A DNA stretch of 64,000 nucleotides, from NCBI GenBank assembly GCA_031291675.1, contig JARLIO010000001.1, positions 1 to 64,000 on the forward strand. The letters run 5' to 3'. The translations under genes and the position numbers were made by a program. How positions within the stretch are numbered: the stretch's first letter is position 1; the number at the start of each line of letters is the position of its first letter. Below, piece after piece: positions 52,847 to 62,200 of this stretch. The notes under the pieces are model-generated. The model searched no databases, was not told the DNA's origin, and worked only from the letters and a program-made list of their open reading frames with translations. Source of the DNA: Azospirillaceae bacterium. GTDB taxonomy: Bacteria > Pseudomonadota > Alphaproteobacteria > Azospirillales > Azospirillaceae.

Positions 52847-54034
52847 ATGGTCCAATCCGCCGTCTTTTGGTTGATCCTCGCCATCGCGATCGGCGGCAAC
52901 TGGCTGCTGCCCGCGGGTCGCCGTCCGGCCTGGCTCGTGCTGATCTCGGTTACTTACCTGCTTTTGCTGGATGCGGCCGGGATCGCACCGCTGCTGGGAT
53001 GGGTGCTCGCGATCTGGCTGTTGCGCCGACGCATCGCCGCCAGTGATGCCTTCGGACGCTGGCTGGTCGTTGGCTTGATCGTTTCTGTTGTCGTCCAACT
53101 TGCGTACTTCAAGTACCTGCCCCCGCTGCTGTCGCTGTTCGAGGAAGGGCCGGCGCGCCATGTGGTCGTGCCGCTGGGGATCAGCTTTATCACCTTTCGG
53201 TTGATTCATTACATCCTGGAGACACGGCGCGGAACGCTGCCACCGCATGGGGCGTGGGACTATCTGTCATGGGCCAGCCTGTTCACCATCTGGACGGCAG
53301 GACCGATCGAGCGTATCGACCATTTCCTCAGCAACCGCGAGGAACAGCCGACCGCGGCGATGTTCGCCGAAGGGCTGACACGCATCATCCTCGGCCTATC
53401 CAAGAAATTCGTTCTGGGGATGCAACTGATCCCGATGCTGTTCGGCGACATCACCAGCGGCCAGGACCTCATCGCCTTGCTGTCCCACATCTCCACCTTC
53501 GAAGCCTGGCGGTTTCTGATCCTGTCCTTCTTCCTCTTCTACCTCGACTTCAGTGCCTATTCGGACATCGCCATCGGATCGAGCCGGTTGCTGGGACTGC
53601 GGATCATGGAGAATTTCAACTGGCCGATTCTGGCATCCAACCCCAGCCTCTACTGGAAACGCTGGCACATGACACTCTCGGGATGGTGCCAGTCCTATGT
53701 CTACATGCCGGTCATCGGCCTGACCCGCAATCCGTATCTGGCCGTCTTCGCGGCATTCACCTGCATCGGCCTCTGGCACTCAGGCAGTTGGAACTGGCTG
53801 GCCTGGGGGCTCTACCATGCAACGGCGGTGACCCTGTTCCAGACCTGGACCCGGTTCCGCCGCAAGCGGCGGTGGAAATTCTTCGACAAGCCGTGGCTGC
53901 GCTATCCCGGCATCGTTGTGACCGTCTGCTACACATCCGTGGCGCAAGCCTTCACCATCATTCAGGGCATCGGTCATCCCTTCGACGGGCTGCGCATTCT
54001 GGCGAAGCTCATCTTCATCGACATCGCAATCTGA
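52847..54034 (+). CDS. MBOAT O-acyltransferase, DltB-like
   Basis: A 395-residue polytopic protein with about 11 membrane segments. Conserved MBOAT residues are RWHMTLSGW (near 275) and the membrane His in CIGLWHSGSWNWLAWGLYHA (near 310). DltB-type MBOATs take an acyl group from a carrier protein on the cytoplasmic side and hand it across the membrane. Immediately follows the DltX-like gene and precedes the ligase. Gram-negative dlt-like operons are known to modify lipid A or polysaccharide. Confidence 0.88.
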   Translation: MVQSAVFWLILAIAIGGNWLLPAGRRPAWLVLISVTYLLLLDAAGIAPLLGWVLAIWLLRRRIAASDAFGRWLVVGLIVSVVVQLAYFKYLPPLLSLFEEGPARHVVVPLGISFITFRLIHYILETRRGTLPPHGAWDYLSWASLFTIWTAGPIERIDHFLSNREEQPTAAMFAEGLTRIILGLSKKFVLGMQLIPMLFGDITSGQDLIALLSHISTFEAWRFLILSFFLFYLDFSAYSDIAIGSSRLLGLRIMENFNWPILASNPSLYWKRWHMTLSGWCQSYVYMPVIGLTRNPYLAVFAAFTCIGLWHSGSWNWLAWGLYHATAVTLFQTWTRFRRKRRWKFFDKPWLRYPGIVVTVCYTSVAQAFTIIQGIGHPFDGLRILAKLIFIDIAI

Positions 54035-54053
54035 TCCCGGGGGATTCCGTGAC

Positions 54054-55664
54054 ATGAATTCATTCACCGTGCCCGATCTGCTCGATCACGGCCGCCGGTC
54101 GTGGCCGAACAAGCCTTTCATCATTTCCGGTGACGAAACGGTTACTTTCAGCCAATTGGCCGAACGGGTTGACCGCTTCGCCGGCTGGCTGTTCAGCTAT
54201 GGCATCCGATCGGGCGACCGCGTCGGCGTGCATCTCCAGAAGTCGCCGGAGGAGATCATCGCCATGCTCGCGGCGGCGCGCATCGGTGCGGCCTGGGTGA
54301 ACATGAGCGTCCATTGGAGTGCACACCAGGTCTGCGACCAGGCCCGGGATTGCGGCATGCGCGTGCTGGTCACCGGCCCGCGCCGGGCGTCGGAGCTGCT
54401 GAAGGCGGAATTGCCCGAGACCCTGGCGTGCCTGGTCGTCTTCGGCGAGGGAACCGTGGAAGATGGAGACGACCGCTGCGTGGCCTGGAGCGAGGCAAGC
54501 GGCACCCTGCCGACCCGCCCGCAGCCAGCCATCGAAACGGACCTGGCCGCCATCTGCTACACCTCCGGCTCGACCGGACGCCCAAAAGGCGTGATGTTGA
54601 GCCATCGCAATTTCGTCGCCGCCACCGCGATCATCGCTGAATACCTCGGCAACACCGCCGATGACAGGCTGCTGTCGATCCTGCCTTATTGCTTCAATTA
54701 CGGCTTGCTGCAAATGTTGACGATGCTGCAGGTCGGGGGTTCGGTGGTGCTGCAACGGGTGACCATGGCGGCCGAACTGGCCGAAGCGCTGAGCCGCCAC
54801 CAGATCACCGGCGTCGCGGCGGTACCCTCGATCTGGACCCCGCTGGTCGCCCATCTTGCCGAAATCGGCGGCACCTTTCCGTCCCTGCGCTATCTGACCA
54901 ACGCGGGCGGCAAGTGCCCCGACGCCGTGTTGGCCCAGATGCCTGCGATTTTTCCCGGGACGAAGGTCTATCTCATGTACGGGATGACAGAGACGATCCG
55001 CGCGACCTTTCTCGACCCGGACCTGTTCGAGACAAAACGGGGCGCCATGGGTCGTCCGACGCGCAATACCGAGATCTTCATCGTCGATGCCGAAGGACGG
55101 CCGTGCCCCCGGGGCATTCCCGGAGAACTGGTCCAGCGCGGGCCGACCGTTGCCGCAGGCTATTGGGACCGACCGGAGGCAACCGCCGCGAAGTTCCGTC
55201 CCTGTCCCGGGCTCGGCGCAATCGGCAAAGAACGTTTCTGCTGGAGCGACGACATCGTCCGTGAGGACGAGGACGGCGTGCTGTGGTTTGTCGGGCGACA
55301 GGGTTTCATGATCAAGTCGAACGGCGTGCGCATCAGCCCCACGGAAATCGAGGAAGTCGTCCATCATTTCCCCGGCGTCGTTCATGCCGTCGCCTTCGGC
55401 GTTCCCGAGCCGGCCATCGGCCAGGCGATTGAAGTCGCCGTGCAGGCTGGCGAAAACGGTCTGGACCTGGGCGAATTGCGGCGCTTTTGCCGGAGCAGCC
55501 TCCCCGGTTATCTTTGGCCCCGCCGCGTGCATCTGTGGTTGGGACGCATGCCGGTCACCGGCAATGGCAAGATCGATGTCCGGGCGGTCGTGGACACGCT
55601 GCTGGGTCCCGACGCCACCGGCCTCAGCCAACCGGCATCCGCCATCACAGGAGAACCCCAATGA
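54054..55664 (+). CDS. acyl/amino-acid-adenylating ligase, DltA-like
   Basis: A 536-residue ANL-superfamily enzyme. Motif A3 is CYTSGSTGRPKGVMLSH, A5 is YLMYGMTETIRA, A8 is MIKSNGVRISPTEIEEVVH, and the C-terminal Lys lies in PVTGNGKIDVR. It activates a carboxylic acid as an adenylate and loads it onto the carrier protein encoded next, which it overlaps by four bases (ATGA). D-alanine is the substrate of DltA proper; this sequence is diverged enough that another small acid is possible. Confidence 0.85.
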   Translation: MNSFTVPDLLDHGRRSWPNKPFIISGDETVTFSQLAERVDRFAGWLFSYGIRSGDRVGVHLQKSPEEIIAMLAAARIGAAWVNMSVHWSAHQVCDQARDCGMRVLVTGPRRASELLKAELPETLACLVVFGEGTVEDGDDRCVAWSEASGTLPTRPQPAIETDLAAICYTSGSTGRPKGVMLSHRNFVAATAIIAEYLGNTADDRLLSILPYCFNYGLLQMLTMLQVGGSVVLQRVTMAAELAEALSRHQITGVAAVPSIWTPLVAHLAEIGGTFPSLRYLTNAGGKCPDAVLAQMPAIFPGTKVYLMYGMTETIRATFLDPDLFETKRGAMGRPTRNTEIFIVDAEGRPCPRGIPGELVQRGPTVAAGYWDRPEATAAKFRPCPGLGAIGKERFCWSDDIVREDEDGVLWFVGRQGFMIKSNGVRISPTEIEEVVHHFPGVVHAVAFGVPEPAIGQAIEVAVQAGENGLDLGELRRFCRSSLPGYLWPRRVHLWLGRMPVTGNGKIDVRAVVDTLLGPDATGLSQPASAITGEPQ

Positions 55665-55903
55665 GCAACAGCCATCGCGATGCCATCGCCGCCTTCCTCG
55701 AGACCGAGCTGGGACTGGAGCCTGGCACCTACCAGGACAGCGACGCGCTGTTTTCGACGGGCCGCCTCGACTCCTTCAGCCTCGTCGACCTGTTGGTCTT
55801 CGTCGAGACGCGATTGCACCGGTCGTTGCGCACCGCCGAGACGACGCTTGCCAACTTCGACAGCATTGCCTCCCTGTCCGCCTTCATGGCGATCTCGCCC
55901 TGA
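55661..55903 (+). CDS. acyl carrier protein, DltC-like
   Basis: An 80-residue carrier. STGRLDSFSLVDLLVFVE has the Ser (in DS) that would take 4'-phosphopantetheine, flanked by the usual helices. It carries the acyl group from the ligase to the MBOAT. The start overlaps the ligase stop. It is the last gene of the dlt-like operon. Confidence 0.9.
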   Translation: MSNSHRDAIAAFLETELGLEPGTYQDSDALFSTGRLDSFSLVDLLVFVETRLHRSLRTAETTLANFDSIASLSAFMAISP

Positions 55904-55994
55904 GAGGCTGACCTCAGGCGGAGGTTCAGAGCGCGTGGCCCTGGGCCCCCGCCTTCGCGAGGGCGACGGTATCAAATTCGATGACACACCCCAC

Positions 55995-56059
55995 TAGATC
56001 TTTGTTTTGTCGCATTTTCTACGCCGAACCGGAACCCTCTTGGTCGGAAAATGCTCTGG
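55995..56059. repeat. dispersed intergenic repeat, copy C (second half only)
   Basis: TAGATCTTTGTTTTGTCGCA to GGTCGGAAAATGCTCTGG matches the second half of the copies at 6.3 and 47.1 kb but lacks their first, hairpin half. It supplies the last codons of the frameshifted remnant at 55995-56275, which reads through it in the opposite direction. Confidence 0.8.
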
Positions 56060-56275
56060 CAATTCGATCTTATGCTCCTTCTCCGTCGCCCCGATACGAG
56101 CATAGAAATAGCCGCACGCTTCGTGAAACTCGTCCTCATTGACCCAAAATTGCTTGTACGGTACGGCGCCACCGTACCGCTTGCCATCGTGCGCGGATCG
56201 AGGACGGCATGGACACCGGTTTGATCAATAACCGCGACGTCGGAACCGCAACGGTGGCAGCCGCCCCAGAAGCTA
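55995..56275 (-). pseudogene. frameshifted gene remnant with a CxxC motif, of unknown family
   Basis: The minus strand after the NRPS stop reads YHSSFWGGCHRCGSDVAVID in one frame, then continues sensibly in another from about 56190 as GKRYGGAVPYKQFWVNEDEF and EACGYFYARIGATEKEHKIE. It ends in the repeat at 55995. Together this looks like the C-terminal part of a small protein with a zinc-knuckle-like pair of cysteines and one frameshift, its 5' part lost where the NRPS gene now ends. I do not recognise the family. Confidence 0.4.
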
Positions 56276-59200
56276 GAATGATATTCGGCGATACAATTCA
56301 CGCGCGAGGTCTTCGATATGAGGCCGCGACAGCATGGTGCTGTGGTTGCCCGCGGCGGGCAGGATCTCAATGCCGCCCCCGGCCAGGGGGAGCCAGGCCT
56401 GTTCCGGGTCTTGTGCCAGCACCGCGGCCTGTTCCGTGGCTTTGAAAAACAGGAGCCGTGCCGCATGCGGCTCCGGGGTCCAGGTCCACATATTGATCAG
56501 GTTCTGTTTGAATACGCGGAACTGCCGGGCGATATCCACCGCCGTGGCCTCGGGCAGCACGCTCGCGCGCATCGCCTCGAGCAGCAGCGCAAACCGCCCG
56601 GCCGTGTCCCGGACCTGCATCCGCGCCAGGCCGGCGGCGAAATCCTGGTCCGGGTTGTCCCGCGTCAGCATGTAGGCGCAGATCTCGGCTTCACCGTCGA
56701 GCCGCCGCGGCATATGGCCGGGACCGGGCGAATCGAACAGAACCACCCGGTTCGGCTGGTGCCCGGACTGACGATAGAGCCGGTCCAGTTCATAGGCTAC
56801 CAGGCCGCCATAGGAACTGCCGCCGATCAGGATCGGGCGTTCGACCCCGGTCCGCAGCAGGCGGCGATGATAGGTTGAGGCCTGCTGGCGCAGGTCGGCG
56901 ATCGGCGCGGCGTCGTCCCAGAGCCCCGGTGCCTCCAGCCCGTAGACCGGATGCTCCGTGGCCAGCGCCTGGAGCAGCTCGCGATAGATGAAGATACCGC
57001 CGCCAACCGCATGGATCAGCACGATCGGCGGCCGCCGCTCGTCGCCCTGCCACAACCGGACCACGCCGCTGCCGGGCTCGGCACCCTTGTCCGGCTTCAC
57101 GTCCCGGTCTGGCGCGATGTCGCGGCCATCCTCGATCAGCGCGGCGATCCGGGCCGGCGTCCGGGTCGCCATGATCTGGGCGCGGGACAGCGGGGTGTTG
57201 AAAACCTCCGCGATCCGCGCCGCCAGCCGCATCGCCATCAGGGAATCGCCGCCGCACAGGAAAAAATCGCTGGTCCGCCCCAGCGCGACCGGGCCGAGCA
57301 ATTCACCCATGATACCCAGGATCCGCTGTTCGCCGATGGTCATCGGGGCGTCCGCCGGGGACGGGGCGTCTGCCTCTTCTTCCGGCTCGGGGACCACGCC
57401 GGGGACCCGCGGGAACGGTGCACCCGCCGCAAACGGGACGGCATCAAGCCAGTAGCGTCGACGCTGGAAGGCATAGCCCGGCAGGTGCAGGCGCTGGCCG
57501 CCACCCTGCAGCGCGGTCAGCTTGTCGAGATCGAGGGGCAACCCTGCCGCCCACAGCGATCCGGCGCTTTCCAGGACCCGGCGCCACTCGGCGTCCGGGG
57601 AGCAGCCGCCATCGAAGCTGGCCAGGATCGGGCGGGCGTCGGGGCGGCCCGGGTCGCGCAGAGCAAGATTGCATAAGGTATGCGCCGGGCCGCATTCCAG
57701 CACAGCGAGCCCCGGGCGCTGCCAGAGTGTGGCGAGACCATCGGCGAAGCGCACACAGCGCCGGAGATGTTCGGTCCAGTAGTCGGGACTCTGCAGCGCG
57801 TCGGGTTCGAGCCACCGGCCGGTGAGGTTGGAGATGACCGCGATGCCCGGCGCGACCGGATGGCGCGCAACCTCGGCAATTGCCGCGCGCAGCGGCGCGA
57901 TCGCCGGTTCCATAACGGCGGAGTGGGCGGCCAGCGTCACGGGGAGCCTCTTGCAGCGGATCTGCCGCGCCTCGCAGGACAAGGCGAACGACGCGATGCG
58001 CTCGGCGGGACCCGCGACGACAATCTGGTCCCATGCGTTGACCGTGGCGATGTCCAGCCCGGCGGGCAGCACGGCGCTGAGCTCCGCTTCACTCAGATTG
58101 ACCGCGAGCATCGCGCCCGGCGGCTGCGCATCCATCAAGCCGCCGCGCAGGCTGACCAGGCGGAGCGCGTCGCCCAGGGCAAAGACGCCGGCGACGCAGG
58201 CCGCGACCCATTCGCCCAGGCTGTGGCCGATCAGCACCGCCGGCGACAGGCCGAGCTCGATCCAGAAGCGCGCCAGCGCGTAGTCGAGCGTGAACAAAGC
58301 CGGTTGGCCGACCCGGTGCTCGTTGAGGCGCGCGGCGGCATCGCGATCCGCCGGATCAGCCAGCAGCAGGGGGCGGATGTCGAGGCCCAGAACCGGCTGG
58401 AGCAGGTTGGCGCAGTGGTCGATGGTGGCGGTGAACACCGGGGCGCGGCCATAGAGGGCGCGTGCCATGCCGGGTTGCTGCGATCCCATGCCGGCGAACA
58501 GGAAGGCGACACTGTCGGCCGGCGCCACCGGCGGGCATGGTTCGGCCAGCGCTTCGGCCGCTTCCCGGGGTGTCGCGGCGCAGAGGGCGCGGCGCGGCGC
58601 CCAATGGCGTCGGCCGCGGGCGAGGGTATAGGCCACGTCGCCCAAAGGTACCGCCTGGTGCCGGTCCAGCCATGCGCCCAGTTCGGCGGCATTGGCCTGA
58701 AGGGCCTGAGGGCTCTGGCCCGAAAGCAGCAGCAGGCGCGGGCTGCCGCCGTCTGGTTGTGGTGCCGGGTCCGGGGCTGGGTCCGGATCCGGAGCGGGAG
58801 CGGGCGCCTGCTCGAGCACGGCGTGGGCGTTGGTGCCACCGATGCCCATGGCGCTGACCGCGGCGCGCAAAGGGTTCGCATCGCTGGTCCAGGGCGCGGT
58901 TTCGGTACAGACGACGATCCGGGAGCCGAGGTGCGGGATCTCCGGATTGGCGGTCCGGTAGTTCAGGCTTGGCACCAGGGTGCGCTGGTGCAGGCAGAGC
59001 GCGGTCTTGATCAGGGCGGCGGCGCCGGCGGCGGCGTCGAGATGGCCCAGATTGGTCTTGACCGAGCCGATCCGCAGCGGGGCGTCGCGCTCGACGCCCG
59101 ACAGGTAGTTTTCGGCCAGCGCCGCCACTTCGATGGGATCGCCGAGCGGGGTGCCGGTGCCGTGGGCTTCGACATAGAGCACCGTCCCGGGGGAAACCCC

Positions 59201-62200
59201 GGCCCGCTCGAGGGCGTCGCTTATGACCCGGGATTGCCCCTGGATGCTCGGCGCGGTGAAGCCGATCTTGTCGGCGCCATCATTGTTGACGGCGCTGCCC
59301 TTGATCACCGCGTAGATCGGGTCGTGATCGGCAACCGCGGTGTCCAGCGGCTTGAGCAGGACCAGAGCCACGCCGTTGCCGCCGACCATGCCGGTCGCTG
59401 CGGCGTCGAAGGCGCGGCAGGCGCCGTCGCGCGACAGGAGCCCGCCATCCTCGTAGAGATAACCGTCGATCTGCCGGCTGCGGACGCAGGCCCCGCCGGC
59501 GAGCGCCAGTTCGCATTGGCCGTCGCGCAGGGCGGTGACCGCCTGGTGGATGGCCACGAGCGAGGTCGAGCACGCGGTATTGACGCTGATGCCCGGGCCG
59601 CGCAGACCCAGCTTGTAGGCGATGCGCGTTGCGGCAAAATCCTTGTCGTTGGCGATCAGGGCCTGAAAAGCGCCGACGCTGGCGACGATGTCGCGGTGCG
59701 GCAGGACATTTTCGTAGAGATAGCCACTCAGGCTGGAGCCGACAAAGACGCCGACGCGCTCATCGATCCGCGCCGGGTCGTAGCCGGCATCCTCGAAGGC
59801 GTGCCAGGCCTCCTCGAGCAGCAGACGCTGCGGCGGATCGAGCAGTTGGGCTTCGCGCGCGGTCAGTCCGAAGAAGGCGGCGTCGAACCGGTCGATGTCG
59901 TGCAGGATGCCATTGGCGGCCACATAGTCCGGGCGATCGGCGATCTCGGCCGGGATCCCGGCGCGCAGCAGGTCCGCACGGTCGAACCGGCTGATCCCGG
60001 AGCGCCCGTCGCGCAGCAGGTCCCAAAACGCCTCGACGCTCCCGGCCTCGGGAAAACGTCCGGCCATGCCGATGATGGCGATGTCGTTGGTGGCACCGGC
60101 GCGGCGCCGGGCTGGGGTCGCCCGGCGTGACGGGCTCACCCCGCCGTCGAGGAACCGGGCTTGCAGAGCGATCGTGGGATGGCGAAACAGGTCGAGCACG
60201 GCGATGTCGCGCCCGGTCTCGGCGCGGATCTGCTCCTTGAGCCGCACCAGCATCAGGGAGTGGCCGCCCAGCTCGAAGAAATTATCGTCGCGGCCCGGCG
60301 CGGGATGGGCCAGGACCGTGCCCCAGGCCCGGGTGATGGCGGCTTCCGCGCCGTGACCGCGGGGCGCGGCTGCCGCGGCGGGCGCGCCCGGGACGGTTCG
60401 CGGCTGGAAGGGTGGGATCGCGGCAATGTCGATCTTGCCGCTGCTTTGCAAAGGCAGGCGATCGAGAACGACGATATGCGCCGGGATCATATAATCGGGC
60501 AGGGCCTGCGCCAGTTGGCGGCGGATGTCGCCCGGTTCCGGGCCGGCCGGGTCCCGGGCGAGGTAGGCGACCAGGTTTTCCTGTTCCAGGCGGACCGCCG
60601 CCTGCCGGACGCCTTGGATGCGCAACAGGGCGCTTTCGATGTCGCCGGCCTCGATGCGGTAGCCGCGCAGCTTGATCTGCCGATCGAGGCGCCCGATGAA
60701 TTCCAGCGCGCCGCCCGGCAGCAGCCGGACCTTGTCACCGGTGCGGTACCAGCGGCGGCCGGGCTCGTCCGGCAGCGGGCCAAAGCGCGCGGCGGTGGCC
60801 GCGGCGTCGCCGAAATAGTCGAGCGCGACACCGGAGCCGGAAACCCAAAGCTCCCCGACCAGGGCCTCCTGCCCCGACTCGTCGCGGATGGCGATCCCGG
60901 TATTGTCGATGGGGCGACCGATGGCCGGCGGCCGTGCCAGGTCGGTTCCGGGCTCGATCAGCCCCGAGGTGGCGACGATGCTGGTCTCGGTCGGGCCATA
61001 ATTGTTGATCAGGCGGAATGGCAGATCGGGGCGCGGGCGTCGGTGCAGCGCCTGCCCGCCGGTGCTCAACAGCCGCAGCGGCGCCGGCGCGGGCCAATCC
61101 AGTTCCAGCAGCGCCTCGGCCAGCGGTGTCGGGCTGAAATGGACCTGGATCCGTTGCCGCAACAGCCAGTCGCGCAGCGACGCCGGGTCGCGTTTCAGAT
61201 CCTCGGGCACAAACACCAGGGTGCAGCCGCTGAGCAGCGCCGGCCAGATCTCGAGGATACTGGCGTCGAAACTCAGTGAGGCGAGTTGCGAAACCCGGTC
61301 GCCGGGAACCAGGGCATGGCTGTTGCGGTACCATTGCACGAAATTGCACAGGCCGCGCCACGGCACCCGGACGGCTTTCGGGACCCCGGTGGATCCCGAT
61401 GTGAAGATCATGTAGAGCGGGTCTTCGAACCCTGCGTCAATAATCGCGGGAGCCGCGGGGATGGGCTGGTCATCGGTCCCCGTGGCCGGGCCGAATTCGA
61501 TCGTGGCGGGCGCCAGCAAGCCGGCGATCGGGTCGCCGGGGCGGCAGACCACGGCGGCGAGACGTGCCTGTTCGGCCATCCGCAGCAGACGTTCCCGGGT
61601 CTGCGCCGGATCGAACGGGACAAACGCCGCACCGCGGCGGGCCACGCCGAGCATCGCGGCAACGTCGTCGAGGCCGCGGGGCAGGATCAGGCCGACGCGA
61701 TCGCCCGGGCCGATCCCCTGTTGCGCCAGCAACGCGGAAATGATTTCGGCGCGCCGGGCCAATGCCCCGAATGTCGCGCGCCGGTCACCGTCCTCCACGG
61801 CGACCGCGTCCGGCCGTTCCTGGACGATTGCGGCAAAGCGTGCCCAGGGCGAGCCGATGGGCAGGGGGACCACCGGTCCGCTGCGCCACGATGCGATCCG
61901 GGCGCGTTCCTCCTGGCCCCGCGTCAACAAGGTGGCAAGAGGGAGCTCCGCGCTGTCCAACAGCGCGGTCAGGATGGCGCGAAAGGTCACGGCCCAGCGT
62001 TGCGCCGTGTCGGGCGCATAGAGGCTGGTGGCATATTCGATGCTGCCCCGGATGCCGTCCTCGACTTCCTCGAAGTAAAAAGTGGAGTCATATTTGGAAA
62101 TTGTGCTTCGCGTGAGGATTTGCGGGGTATCGACTTTCAACCCGCCAAAGTTCTCGGCTGCCAGGAACGGCAGGAACGTGTAGGCCACCTGGAATATGGG

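Noticed and set aside
57680-60130. 816-residue open frame antisense to the NRPS-PKS
   Set aside because: Opposite strand of KS and AT domains with intact active sites; shadow composition.
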